Source of the DNA: Dirofilaria immitis
Taxonomy: Eukaryota > Nematoda > Chromadorea > Rhabditida > Onchocercidae
Direction of reading: 5' to 3'
DNA: 64,000 nt
Assembly (NCBI GenBank): GCA_024305405.1
Contig: JAKNDB010000092.1
Span: 969,001 to 1,033,000 of the forward strand
Every line of letters begins with the position of its first letter. Positions within the stretch are counted from its first letter, which is position 1. Under the pieces are notes generated by a model that saw only the letters and a program-made list of their open reading frames with translations, made no database searches and had not been told where the DNA came from. Of the stretch, positions 13,672 through 27,538 are shown piece after piece. The position numbers and the translations under genes were made by a program.

Positions 13672-13822
13672 ATTCCATTCCATTCCTTTCCATTTCTATT
13701 TCATTTCTATTCCATTCCATTCCATTCCGTTCCGTTCCATTCCATTTTATTTCCATTTCATTTCCACTTATTTCATTTCCATTTCATTCCAATTACATTA
13801 TCATTCCTTTTCCACTTCCATT
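13672..13822. repeat. Imperfect (ATTCC)n pentanucleotide array
   Basis: About 150 bp of CATTCC/ATTTC variants, the only such array in the window. The 60-codon open frame over it is a repeat artefact. Confidence 0.85.
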
Positions 13823-16800
13823 TCTTCTTATCTTAACTAACTATTAATTGGTGGATTTGTTTCATTTCAAACTTTTGCGTCCGTCGAATTGAAATCTATT
13901 TCCTCCTCCTTCACCTTCAATCATTTAAATTCATCACTGATTTCCTTGAAATTCTTCCTTTATCAATGAAATAATACTATCGGGAACGGATGGTTGACTG
14001 GTTGAATAATAAATTTGGGTGCCACAAAATGATGATAAATAATAAGAGAGAGTGAGAAAGGAAGTAAGAAAAAAATTTTAAAAATCATCAATTCATTTGC
14101 GTGTTTTTTTAAATTCGCTGTTGTATACTATAATATGAAATATGATATTAACTTATCTTGAGCTATCATTCATAGATTTCTGCTATCATTAAGCTATCAC
14201 TGATAACTTTTTTCTTCTAACTAATTGTTTCAAATTATTCTTCTACTTTTCGTTTCATTTGCACTACTTTACTCGTAATGAAAAAAATGATTGATTTAAT
14301 TGATTTTGATCTTTAATCTTTTTATTCTAAAGATTGTAATGTTTAATCGTAGTAATTTTTGTAATTGAAAAGATGAAAGATGGAGAGAAAAGAGGAAAAA
14401 ATTGAATTTCATACTTGCTTATTTGAATTATGGGATAGTTCTATTTGTAGTTACTAAAAATTATTTATAATTTGTACTATAATTTTGAAATTAATGTTAT
14501 GATATTTTTATAAAAAACCTACAAAATTATTAATCATTCAATTGCTTTTTGCATCATTTCTTTTAATTATATCGTAGACGATGCATTAATTTTTACGAAT
14601 TCCGAAATATTTTTATTTGAAATTTTATTTTAAATGGAAATAAGAAATTCCAATTGTTTTTTGTATAATATTTCACAAATGATATATTAATTTTCTATTA
14701 TTTTATATCAGAAACGATGTATTAATTTCCCATAAAATATTTTAATTTGAAACGAAAGCAAGAAATTTCAATTGCTTTTTGCATCATTTCTTTTGATCTT
14801 ATCAGAAATAATGTATGGATTTTTTATCAATGTCAATTTAATATTTTCATTTAATTAAAATGGTTAAAAATTATTTTCGCATATATAATCAATCCCATAT
14901 AATAAAATGAAATTTTATTCAAAATTCCAAAAATTTTTTTCGCATGCAAATTTAGGACATTTTGATTTCTTTTTCATTTTGCTTTAAAAGATTTTGACGA
15001 ATGACATAAACGAATGAATAAGATCTGATAAAAAGATTCCTTCCTTAGCGTTAATGTGCTTTCTTTCCTTTGAAATAAAATTTTTGCGGTATCGCAAAAA
15101 AAAAAGAAACAGGAAATATCGAGACGTCGAGATATGAAGAGTTCGAAAAAAAGTTAAAATGAAAATAGATAAATGATGATAATATCTGATTGAAAAAAAT
15201 GGGCAAAGATAGTGATCGCAATTATTCATAGCTTGTCTTTAAATTAATATCAACTTACCGATAAGTTCAATAATTTCGGAAAGATGAAATATTTGTCTTT
15301 GAATTTAAAATTTAATTTTTGCTTTTCAAATAATTGATGTTTAAAAATTTTTTTATTTTGAAAAACATTTTTTACTTTTTTACATACATTATAAATCAAT
15401 CTTTCGGGAAAAAATCTTTGATGCCATCTGCTCAACTAATTTTTTAAATTTCATTTCTATTTATCAGTTGAAGTGTTAAAATGAGATGTTGCAATGTTGT
15501 TTCTTTTTTATGATGTTCAAAAGTTCGGGTGAATAATAATATCATCGATTTTTCCTAATGCTTTGTGTTTGCGAATAAGTTGTTTTGATGTAACAAATAA
15601 TCTAGGACAATTGCGTCATTCGTTTGATAATACCAAATAAATATTTTATCATTCTAATAATAAGTGATAATAAAGAGGTTAATTTCTTATTTTATCTATT
15701 CGAAATTAACCTGTCTTTCTTTGCTTACCTTTTTGTATTTTCCTTTTGTAAATTTTTGTCTAAATTTATTCTAATTTTAAATTCAGTTTGTTCTTTTTAT
15801 ATCGATATTAATTGATTTTTAATTTTATAATGGCAAAACTTACTCAAAAATCATATAAGTGATCGTAATTAACTTCTTTCATTGCTCAAGTTGATTGTAA
15901 TATATATATTGAAAAAAATTAAGTTACTCATAATTAAACTGATAATAATTATTTCGGTAAGCATTATAACCTTTTAGACATTAAGTAATCTTTGGAACTT
16001 TAACAACAAAGCAGTAAAAATTCTTATCATCCATATCATTTGCTTTTTAAATATTTGTGATAATCGATAAAACGAACGAAAATCATAGTCAAATATTTCA
16101 ATAACATTTGAATATTGAAAAATTTATCATTATTACTATTTTTCACCAAATATATAATTATCTGTAAAATTAAAAGTAGCAAAGTTATCATTATTTGCTT
16201 AGTTGAAAGTGGTACTTATCCATCTATCTGTTTAAAAGAAACAAACTTTTGTATTTCTTCACTTTTTTTATTTGTTATTTATCCATTTCTCAACAATTCA
16301 TAACTACCAGATGAAATTTCATCAATTAATCTTTAATTTCAATTTTTTCTTCAGCTTTTAATTTTCTATTCTAAATGTTCAACTTATTTTATTTATTCTT
16401 ACTATTCGATTTTTTATTTGTGTTATAAAAAAATTGATCTAATTTGTTATTATTCCTTAGGGTACTATCGATAAATTTCAACTTTTTCTAGGCTTTCAGT
16501 TTTCTGTTCTAAATATTCGTAATCTATTCTTTTTTTTAGCATTTAATATTCCATTTATACTTTGTATTAACTATTTAGTTTCCAATTTTCGCCATAAAAA
16601 AACTGACCGAAGTTATTATTATTCGCCAAGATATTATCGATAATTTTCAACAATTGATCTTTAATTCGAACTTTTTTAGCTTCTACTTTTCTATTCGAAA
16701 TACTCAATTTATTTATTTTATTTTTACATTTAATATTCCATTTATATTTTATATTGAATATTTCATTTCCCATTTTTAATTAGTCAAATTTATTACGAAT

Positions 16801-19800
16801 AATAATTTTTTTTATTCGTCAAAATATAAAATCTAAATTTTATTATATGCAATAAAGTAAACTTCCTGCAACTTTTTTAGATCATTCAGTTCATAAGTAA
16901 AAACTTTTTTGTGACTTATTTTCTTAATGAAATTAAACAAGGTGAGTAATTAATTCGACAATATAATTCCTGATATTGTAGTAATTTCTGATTTCTGATA
17001 TTTAGTATATAAGTAGTATCATTTCCTGTAAACATTATCAATTTTATCCGTCAATAGATCTATGGCACTGCATTCTATATCATTAAATTTTTTACGACAA
17101 TCATTGGAACTGATAAGATCTCCAGTAACAAAATATTGATTCACACTGATTGACTAACTCACTATCCTTTCTGATTACTGATTTCCATATTGATTTTTAA
17201 ATATAGAAATGATATAATGTTTGTAATGAATTAAATTTAATGAGTAAGTTCTTCATTTTCATTATTTCAGCGTTTATTTCATTTATTGATTGCACAATAT
17301 GCCATAAAATGAATACGATCATATAAATTATCGCGATAGTAAAATCATCATCGAATATAGTAAGTTATCTTTCTCGAATTCTTGAATTCCATCTCAATAG
17401 TTTTATTTTCGTTTTCTGGTGATTAATAATGATAATTTCGATTTGTCACGATTTTTCTCGAATTTTTGAATTCCATCCCAATACTTTATTCTATTCTTTT
17501 TATTAATTAATGATAATTTCAAATTCCCGTGATAATAATTAATCCTTAACAGATGTACTACCTATTCATCCATATGACACAAAGCAACTTTGTCAACCTT
17601 TTGAATTTCATTAATTATCAAATTGGTAATAGAAATGAACAAATTTTGATATCAGACATGTTTTATTTCAACATGTTGGCATCATTCAACATTTATATTC
17701 AAAATTATCAAAGATCTTTTCTATCATCCAAAAAAAGACATCTTAACATCCTTATTTACATTTATTCAACGTTACGAAAACGAAAAAACAAATAGAAATC
17801 GAATCAATCTTTCGTTTACTTTCATAATCGATCAATATTGTTTGTTTATCAGTTTAAATACCAATTTAATGTTATTTCATGAGAAAAAAATTTACATTAA
17901 CGATTAGATAAAAAAAAATGTTTGGAATTTGACATTTTTTGTCGAAAAATATGTCAGTTGAAAAATATTTAATTGTTGTTGTCTAAATGTTTTCTTTTCT
18001 TTCATTTTTCCTCTTTTAATGAAGTAAATTATTATTTTTTTAATTTCTTTTCTTTTTGTTTCCTTATAATAATAATGATGATGATGATGATAATGACGAA
18101 AATGATAATAGTGATGTTCAGGATGATGATCATGTATGGACAATGATAATGCAAATCGAAATTATTATCATACATTAATTTATGTTTAAATTTATGACAC
18201 AAACTTAGTGAAGTTACTATCAATTAGTCTTTTTGTTCCTATAAAAATGATATTGACAATAACGATACTATGATGATAATGATAAAATTAATCGAATAAT
18301 AATAATTTTGATGAAGTAAATTATTAGTTCTTGTATTTTTTTGTCTTTGTTTTCCTATGATAATGAAAAAATTAAACAGAATTATCCATAAATAATTGAC
18401 AAATCCTATTTTAAATTTAGAGTACAAATTTAGCGAAGTTATTATCAAAAATATCGGTATATGTAATAAATATTTATCATGATGATAACGAATAATTTTT
18501 TTAATGCTTGCTTTATCTGTTGATTTCAGTGAGAAAAGGAAAAAGAAAAGAGTTGAAAGTTCCATCATTTATGCATAGGCTAAAGTCATTAATTTTATAG
18601 TCATTTTTGAGGTGTAAAACGATAAAGTTTTCCTATTTGAAGCATAAAATATATTGCAGCATATGCTAAAATATGCCTAATCAAAATAATATAAAATAAA
18701 ATATCGAAAAAACAAATAAAATAATCGAAATATCTCAAAACACATCAATTCTTCAACAATCACTCCCTTAATTAGTTTTATTTAATGAAAAACGGAATAA
18801 TAATTTTATCAAATTTTGTTGCATATATTTCATATCAATTTATAAATAATGCAATAATTTTTCGACAAATAATTTAAATTTTAAGTATTATAAAAATAAA
18901 AGATTGGAGGAAAAAACAGAGGCAAATATTTAACCATAAATTATGATGCGTAACTATTTTACTTTTCCAAATGAAAATAAGAAATCAATAGAAAAGATTT
19001 TGTCATTTGCGATTGACGATTTTTGAAATGGATTCAAAGTTCATTTTACTTTTTTTCAATTTTTGTCAGCTGATGAAAGGGAAGAAAATTTCGGAATTTC
19101 GAAACTTTCTCTTTGAACTTTTACAAAATTATTAGCAATGAAATAATTCTGTTCCGCGTAAAGTCTTCATATGATGACAATTCTGATAATAATTCAATAT
19201 CAAGGACATAGTAATAACATTCATTCCTCAAATCAATCTGATAATCAATAATTCTAATAACCATAATAGAATTAGTAATTATTTGAGGAAATGTGAATTT
19301 TAGAAAATTGGACATTGATTGAGTGATTCAATATCATTGGTATCTTGAATCTTTAAAAATAAATATTACGTTTAAAAAACAGTTCAATATCAAGAATATA
19401 ATAAATATCATGACATTTATCTTTCACTCTTGAAAATATCAAAACATAAAGCATATTTCGATTGTTGGATAGGAAATATAATTTAGATAAAGGAAGCTCA
19501 GCAAAAGTTAAGAATGTAATATTTCCTGGTTTTTGCTCAGAATTCTATTTGATTTATTTATATTCAAAAAATTTAATTTAAGTGCCAAATTTTCTATGTT
19601 ACATTTATGGTATTTAATTATTTATTGAAAACTTATTTTATAAATAAAGTTAAAATTCCAACTTTATTCTATTAATTATTTTACTATTGGAAAAAATTTA
19701 GGCTAAATTTTATTACAATTGCTTTCCTGCATTTCATCATCTCGAATTTGAAATGGAATAAAAAAATAATTTTAAGTTTAAAATAAATCCGAAATGAAAT

Positions 19801-19973
19801 AAAATGTGATTTTAAATTTCATATAAGTCATATATTCTTATTTACTTTACGCTTAATTAGCAATACCAAAATTTAAGAATCAAAAACGATAGAATTTGTA
19901 TTTCACAAAAAAGGTAAACAAGAGGGAGGATATGAAAAAAGTAATGAAAATGTCATTTGTCATTTTGTCATAT

Positions 19974-19993
19974 TATTATTATTATTATTATTG
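19974..19993. repeat. (ATT)n microsatellite
   Basis: A short uninterrupted TAT/ATT tract in the gene desert. Confidence 0.8.
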
Positions 19994-20689
19994 TTATTCA
20001 AATTTTCCATCTAATAAACATTATCTTTTAGTGGAATGCATTTTATAAATAAATTAAAATGTTATAAATTGAAATGTTAAATTTTTATAAAAATTTAGTA
20101 ATTTAATTAAATTTTATTGTTTAAAGTATAGAAAATAGCACTTTGCTTTGTTCAAATATTACTTATAAAATTACAAATATTAATTTTAGTATTTTAAATT
20201 AAATTTTACTTTCCAAATTAAATTTTACCTTTTTTCAAATTTGGAGGATTAATTTGAAAAATAAGAAGTTCCAATTAGATTTCCAATTAAAATATTGTGA
20301 CCAATCGATATTGTAAACAATAAATTTTAATAAATAATACTGGCGAAATTAAATATTTTTTTGCATATTGTTAAAATTAATAAATTTTTGTATTTAGGAA
20401 ATTTTTTATTTGAAAATTTTTATTTAATTCATAATCAAATCCTCCGATAAAATTAATGTATCGACTTGTTGTTAATTTCCTTTTCAAATAATCCATTTCA
20501 TTTTTAAATGACAGATAGATAACAGGAGAGACAGGTGAAGAATTTTAATTTAATTTTATTTAATGAAATTTATTGGAAGATGAGAAAAATTTCGAAATTC
20601 ATCGTTTCAATGCTATGTGTTTTTGTTTACATTATTGTGAATTTGGTATACATCAAAATACAACATATAAGTAAATATGAGAAAAGTTG

Positions 20690-21060
20690 GTGATTGCTGT
20701 TAGTCGAGATTCGAACAAAATGCCCCTAACCAGTTGGCTTATTTATGATTGCACCTTCCCGATAGTTAAGTAAGGTAAATTTATCGTTATAATCTGTTTG
20801 CTGTTAGGAAGCAGCAGTTGACAAAAGGTAAAGAGAGATGGTATTCAGGTAATAGGTAAGAGATACAATCTATGAGATATGCAGGCAAAAGATTCGCAGG
20901 TAGTTATAAACAATCGAATGAGAGGTCATATAGTAGACAAAGATGGGAGAGGTTCGAAAGGTTGAATAGGTGACTTCTCTAATATGACCCGTTGTCAAAC
21001 TGTCACCTCTGTTCTGAACCTCTTGTCTTGCTACCCTTTTCTAATATCGGTCATAGAAAA
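20690..21060. other. Less AT-rich patch with tRNA-like boxes and an imperfect foldback (possible relic SINE/MITE)
   Basis: On the minus strand around 20740-20700 there is an A-box-like AGCCAACTGGTTAGG and, after only about 10 nt, a B-box-like GTTCGAATCTCGAC, as in tRNA genes but too close together for an intact tRNA. Further right, AGGTTCGAAAGG...AGGTGAC near 20950-20975 is partly complementary to GTCACCTCTGTTCTGAACCT near 21000-21020. Local base composition differs from its surroundings. Inference only. Confidence 0.3.
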
Positions 21061-22559
21061 CAGATGACCTTGCATTAGTCCACTTGCCTCAGATTTTCCC
21101 AACTACCTTTACTCCATTCCATCCCATCACTCGTTTCAGTTTTTCCCTCTTCTCCTTTCTCTATTTTGATTGTTCTATCCATTTCATAGCAAATATTTCT
21201 TTCGATTTTTTCAACTGTACACTTTTTTTCTTTTTTAAACAAATAAGTTGGCAATATAAAATTTATCACATATGATCCAAGAATTATGATTATATAATCG
21301 GATTCTAAAGTTATCGAAAAGGAAAAAAGCTGATGCAATGCATAATCGGATCTTTCCGTAGGATACATTTTCTGATGTTGTTTTTTCAATTTTTTTGATT
21401 CATTTATTGTATTTTTGTTTTAATAAACTATTTTTTAAGTAAAAATTACGCGGATGTTTTCTCCGCTGATACATAAAAAATGTATCACTAGGTTATGTTT
21501 ATAACGTGAAATATATCAATATATGATTCGAATCATATTACGTGATCAGATTAACAAAAATATTATGATAAGTCTTTTCCTAAGATACGTTTCTGACGTT
21601 TTTGCTTTCCTGTCCTTTTTTTTAATTTATAAAAAACAATCTGGTATTTGATTAATTTTTGATAAATTAGTGACTTAATTGTGCTATTCACTTGATTACG
21701 CAAATCTTTTGACGCAATTTTGACGAAATATATCAAAATGATTTTCTAATTATTATCAATTTAATATTGCAACCTATATTTGATTAAAATTAACAGATAA
21801 CTTTTCAGTTATATATTATATTATTTTATTATACATTAATGTTTTTACGTTATATATCACGTCATAGAATTAGATAAATTTATTAAATACAATGTGCTGC
21901 TTGTTATCATGCGGTCGATTACCTGAATAATGAATTTTCTTCTCATATTAGAAATGAAAAAGTATTTTTATTATTTGTTTTAGAAAAATTATTTGATGGA
22001 AATATCCGATTAAAATTTAAAAATTTTTAAATTAAATCCCTACGTAATGTATTCATAAATAAAGCTTCGCACATCTGTCTGTTAAGTTGCTTCTAATAAT
22101 AACATTTGTCGATTTTAGAATTATCTTGAGAAAAAAAAATTAAAAATCAGATAGATATGTTTTTCAGTAATCAATCATAAATTGAAAATTTGGAATTTGT
22201 TTAAAATTCTAAAAAATAGCTCAGATTGTTGTACTTTGTGAATAGAATAATTAAAATTTGAATTTCATCTCTTCTTTACTAATCGATAATATCATCTATT
22301 AAATATAAATTAATGTATTATTTCGAAAAGAATATATAACATTATGCAAAACTTTTAAAGTCATTCAAAATTAATATCATATTTCCAAAAGAAAGATGAG
22401 AAATTAGCCTTATTCTGTTTATATTTTCCAAAATATTTCATGCAATATAACATTGAAACTTAATCAAGTTTTTGCGAATTATTCGTTTGATAAATTTTAA
22501 TCCAGTTTATCGCATTTCATTTTAAACTTATTTCAGTTCGATTTTATCTGAGCTTTTTT

Positions 22560-22807
22560 TTCGTTTACATTTTAATATTATTTGATTTAATTCATTTCAT
22601 TTCATTTCATTTAAAAATTATTGCTATTAAGTAATAAATCAATTATTGATTTTTATAAGTATTCAAATAATTCATTTTATTTCATTAAAAACATTAAAAA
22701 ATTTCTTCTATAAAATAAGAGATCAATTATTGATTGTGTAAATATTCAAGCAATTTAGTTTTATTAATTCTATTTCTAAGCGTGAATCATCATCAGATCA
22801 CGTTGAT

Positions 22808-22842
<35 letters not shown>

Positions 22843-23070
22843 GCCCGGGACTAAGCCGTTTCGATAGAAGCGGAGACTGCTGTTTTGATATCTTTCGAGA
22901 TGGAGATTCTTTGGTGGAAACCACTTTAATCGCAGTGGCTGAATTTTTACTATAAAAAGTCGATTGTTGACTTCGTAAATATTCAAACAATTTAATTTAA
23001 TTCATTACATTTAAAAATCTTTTCTATAAAATAGGAAATAGGAATAATTAATTTTATAAATATTCAAATT
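22560..23070. repeat. Degenerate AT-rich tandem repeat (period about 100 bp) interrupted by rDNA
   Basis: The block GATT..T..GTAAATATTCAA..CAATTTA..TT.ATT recurs at about 22640, 22730 and 22962, with CTATAAAATA between units. The 18S fragment at 22776-22942 interrupts one unit, so repeat sequence continues on both sides of it. Confidence 0.6.
22776..22942 (+). pseudogene. 18S rRNA 3'-end fragment (truncated, dispersed)
   Basis: The stretch contains the near-universal small-subunit segment GTTGATTACGTCCCTGCCC and TGTACACACCGCCCGTCGC, then CCCGGGACT, GCGGAGACTGCTG and GGTGGAAACCA...TTTAATCGCAGTGGCT. This is helix 44 and the decoding-site region near the 3' end of nuclear 18S rRNA, about 165 nt of a molecule of some 1.8 kb. 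Similarity fades after CAGTGGCT: the expected TGAACCGGG is replaced, although an AAAAGTCG-like end occurs at 22955-22962. The flanks are AT-rich repeat, not rDNA, so this is an isolated inserted fragment, not a working gene. Small open frames across it are meaningless. Confidence 0.93.
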
Positions 23071-23152
23071 ATCAAAAATACAAATTAATTCATATATATA
23101 TTTAAGTTAATAAAACACATAAAATATATAAACGTAACGTATACACATACAC

Positions 23153-23195
<43 letters not shown>

Positions 23196-23260
23196 TACAA
23201 GCTTACGCACCATCCATACCATGCCCAAACATTTATATACATATATATATATATATATGA
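23153..23260. repeat. (TA)n / (CA)n microsatellites
   Basis: A TA tract near 23155-23188 runs into CACACA; a second short TA tract lies near 23235-23257. Open frames reading Ile-Tyr over them are artefacts. Confidence 0.9.
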
Positions 23261-24536
23261 TTGTCGGATACATGCAAGGAAATTTTGTCTGCGTTTATGT
23301 ATATGGCATGTATGTGAGCGTAGGTAAACAAACCTGTTCAGGTGAAACTGTTGTATGTTTGTGCACATTCATGTATGTATTCATATTGATGACTCACTCA
23401 TTCATTCAATCAAATAAATATAACATTCCATTTTGTTAGTGAATTTCTTTCATACAACAATAGAATGACAATATATTAATTATTTGATTTAAATAGTAAG
23501 TACTTAATTATTTAATTATAAGAAAAGATATTCTTCCAATTTAATGCTTATCGATTTTTCGATAGCTAATTCAGATATTTTTTTGCAATTTTTAGTTATT
23601 TTTTCATTAAATTAATTGATAAAGATTTTTACCTAACTTTTTTGTACTATTTTAATAATTTAAAGTAATCTCTCCCAATTTTATATTATAATCATTTATA
23701 TGAAATAATAGATAATTGATTAGTTATAGATAATTGATTAGTTATCTTGTTAAAAATATTTATTTCTCTTAACATATATTTAATGTAATAAATAGGATAA
23801 TCTGATATTATTACACTCGTTTTTATATTTTATTGCTATCTTTTTCTTTTTATCATTTAAAATATTAAAAATTTATAATCGAAAATTTATAGAGAAATTT
23901 TCGTAAAAACTTTATCGATATTTTTCGTGCCAAAAATAAACATGTGCTTAATCAATTGACAATCATTCTCGAACAATTGACAATCAGTTTAACATTCTTT
24001 ACCTTCCTTCATGTATCTTAATTTATTAGTTATTGTTGCTAAGATATATTATAATCCAATTATCGATACGAACATTATTTTCTTTGAAATAGATCTTTAA
24101 AAAAAAATTTTAATAAAGGAAATAAATAGATATTAATATTATTCAAAAAGAAAAAGGAAATAATATTATTCGAAATTTTCATTTACATCTATCATAGCTT
24201 ATTCAATCAATTAATTACAATTAATATGAAAGGAAATAAAAATACTGAAAATGTTATAATTAAATAATTTAATCATATCAGTAATGATGGCTTATATTAA
24301 TAATAATATTAAACGTTCTAATCAAATAATCTAATCATATCATTCATGATAAGCAGATTTCATCATTAAATATATGATTATGTTGTCTTTATTTCCATGC
24401 CAATTTTAATATTTTTTAATGGTTGAATAAAGTACTGAATAATATATGAAGATTTAGAAATTTATTTCATTACATTGATATTCTTTGCAGGAAAAGATGA
24501 AAAGTTATCATTTGGCATTATTTTACATAGTATTTT

Positions 24537-24576
24537 TCTCTCTCTCTCTCTCTCTTTCTCTTTCTCTCTCTCACTT
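24537..24576. repeat. (TC)n microsatellite
   Basis: A CTCTCT tract with TTTCTC interruptions, in intergenic DNA. Confidence 0.9.
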
Positions 24577-24931
24577 TCTTCTCTTTTCATATTTATTGAA
24601 ATTTCATTTATTTAAAATTAGAATGCTACCAAGTATCGATACCACCTGCTGTGCACTGCACGAATTGCCTTTATAGGAACTGATAAACTTCGTCAACTTA
24701 TTTATCATCATTATTTGACTTATATATATTATCTGATATAATTTTTCTAGTTTTTTTATGATAGTATATATATATATATATTTTTTCTCGCTTTATGGTA
24801 ATAGAATTTTCAATAATTTCAAAAGTTAACTCTGCACTTAATTTTTGAAATGTGGAATTTATTCATTATATTTTAGATATACAAAATCATTCACGATATA
24901 GAGATATAACATACCATAGAATCATAATTAA

Positions 24932-24933
<2 letters not shown>

Positions 24934-25028
<95 letters not shown>
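24934..25028. repeat. (TA)n microsatellite, about 95 bp
   Basis: An uninterrupted TA dinucleotide tract, the longest in the window. Its length in an assembly is unreliable. Confidence 0.95.
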
Positions 25029-25030
<2 letters not shown>

Positions 25031-27538
25031 CATTGATTTATTTCCACTTAATGCTCATTTATGTTTGACTATCTCATTTTAATTCATTACCTTAGTTATA
25101 TATATATAATCTATCCTGAATCCTTGATTACTCATCCAGGAACTGTTCACCTATTTAAACGTTTAATATATTGATATATTCCGAAATAGAAATGGCCAAA
25201 AATTTGATCGAATCCGGTATGTAATTATGTATTTACTTACAGAAAAAATATATTTTGAAAATCGAATATATAAACAAATCCAATAATATTTCTCTAATTT
25301 TTTATTGACTTTAAAATATAATATTAAAGAATTCAAACAATCTTATTAATATATGTTATCACCGAGAATAAAGAATTTAATTATTAGAAAATGAAATCAA
25401 GAAAATTAAAATTGAAAAATTAGAAACCATTAAAAATATCACATAAAATGGTCCTATTGACGACATAACATTATAAATCAAGTAAAATTTTAAGAATCCA
25501 TTTTCTTATTATCACTAGATATCTTTGAAAATAAAATGAGAATTCTTTTTGATAAGATTGAAATACCGATATTTCTATATAATAACAACCGTATTCATTT
25601 GTGCCGTATTTAGTGATAAGCAAAAAAATGGGATAAGTTGAAATTAATCATCTAACATTTTTTTATTATAAATTTATTTAAGCCACTGCGAAATATAATT
25701 TTTGAATATTTATGAATAGATAGCAAAGTAAGAGCAAAATAATTATCAGGATTGATAAAGTATGTAAAATATCGTATTACCAGAGACTGATGAATTAATT
25801 TTATTAGTGAAAATAGAAAAGCAAATCAAATTATTTCAAATATGGATAATGAGAGTGAAACAAATTAGGTTGGGAAATATTAGAGATTGATAAGATGAAG
25901 AAACGATAAAGTAGCGTAATAATTTTTAGGCTCCTATAATAATTAATAAATTTGGTATTTTATTAGAATAATAATTAGCAGTAATGGGAAATGAAATAGT
26001 TAATGAGAATGAGGAGACATTAGAGATTGATAAGAACTGAAAAAGATGTAGTTAAATAGGTTTGTGCACAGTTTGCTAATGCATGATACAATTTGAAACT
26101 TTTCAAAAACTTCGTAGGACGGTTTTGAATTTTCGGATTATTTCGCTTTTTTTTCTTTAGACGTAAAGAAAGGATAAAGATTAGGAAGTAAATATCCAAA
26201 TTATTTGAAATATTCCCTCGATGATAATTATTTCAAGTTACTTAACAAACTATAGTAAGACATCATTTTCGTACTTCTCCATCAAGATAATCTAAAAGCT
26301 TTTGTAAAATATTTTTGAAAGGTTAAAGTCATTTTTAGAATGCGCTTAGTTAACTGAGAATTATTTTTAGCTTAGATAATTTAATAATTAGATATATGTA
26401 CTATATGGGTTGTACAAATGGAAATAATTTCGGTTTCATGCGCAAACTATTTTATTAACGAAATTATTAACTGAAATAAATAGATTTCATTGTTTCGCAA
26501 TTATTTTTTTTTGAATTTTAATTAATTGCTTATAATTAATTATGTTTAATATCTTTTGTTAAATATTTTTAATTAAAAATAATGCTTTTCTTTCTTTATA
26601 TCTCGTCTTTTTCATCTTCCTTTCTCTTCACCTTCTCGTTTAGTTATATCATTAAACTTTTCTAGAAAAAGACTAATGCAGAATGTTATTAAAAATGATT
26701 TTATTAAATTTATTCTTGTTAATGCCATTGTTATTACTACCGGTACTATATTGTTATTAATATTATTTATTTTGATTAAAACTGTTGCTGTAAATTATGT
26801 AATAAATGTGTATTAAGTTCACGTGAATTTCTTTTTTTTATTGATTGCATTTATTTATGAAATAATTCAGATGATCCAAAGTAGCATTCTGAAGGAAGTG
26901 TGCGTAAGTATTAAATATAATGCATTAATTAGAAGTAGGTACCAATGATGAACCGATCAATCACTGGTATGATTGAACTGATCGCTTCATTGTAATGTAT
27001 TAGCTGGAAGTAAATAGCTGAAGTGTAGTCGAAAGTAATCAAATGATAAGCATTGAAATAAATAAATGAAATTGATGTCAAAAGAACTGGAATTTAATTA
27101 ATTCCACTACAGAAAAACAGTGATTATAAAACATGATATTTTATTCTATATTTTAAACTTTAGTTTTAATCACGCATTTAATATTCTTATTTTTGAATGG
27201 ATATAATTTTACAGGAAAAATTATATTATGAAATTGGTATTTAATTGTCTTTAATATGTTATATAATGTGCAAAAAAATTGATGAGATAGTTTTTCCTGA
27301 TCTTATCGCTCCACGCTTTTAAGTTTATAACGTGATACTGATTAATCTCATATTTTAGACGTTGAACAAAAAGTTTCTGTGCAATTTATTAATGTGTCAC
27401 TGTGTTTATAATATTATGAGAACTGTAATTTCTTTTTATCAAAGAACTATAGTTTTTTATTTTTATTTAATTTAATTTTAGTTACTGGCTAACAATAGTC
27501 GTTAGAAGGTGGCATATAAACATTGATCAGATAAAGAT

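Larger units (their letters stand above)
11193..22560. other. 11-kb AT-rich gene desert
   Basis: No exon-like stretch with a proper acceptor, donor and codon bias was found on either strand. It contains short tandem repeats, a perfect 19-bp palindrome at 12241-12285 and a less AT-rich patch at 20690-21120 (listed separately). Short ORFs here are rich in Phe, Ile, Tyr and Lys, as expected of random AT-rich DNA. Confidence 0.65.
23071..27538. other. Intergenic region upstream of dlg-1
   Basis: No supported exon. It holds the microsatellites listed and purine-rich DNA at about 25.6-26.1 kb. At 26917-27010 an imperfect inverted sequence (around GATGAACCGATCAATC) is flanked by related copies of AATG.ATTA...GAAGTA. 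The dlg-1 promoter should lie in the right-hand part, but I recognise no motif. Confidence 0.5.

Noticed and set aside
13654..13836. 60-codon frame with repeated FHS/FPF
   Set aside because: Translation of the ATTCC array.
18069..18130. (GAT)n/(AAT)n tract considered as a coding poly-Asp/His repeat
   Set aside because: Imperfect trinucleotide microsatellite with no surrounding exon.
20700..20745. Functional tRNA gene
   Set aside because: A- and B-box-like sequences are too close together and no acceptor stem or anticodon arm can be formed.
22734..22990. Open frames on both strands over the rRNA fragment
   Set aside because: They translate 18S rRNA sequence and AT-rich repeat; not protein genes.
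23085..23439. Several 60-90 codon frames on both strands
   Set aside because: Products of the TA/CA microsatellites.
24852..25082. 76-codon frame dominated by Ile-Tyr
   Set aside because: It reads through a (TA)n microsatellite.
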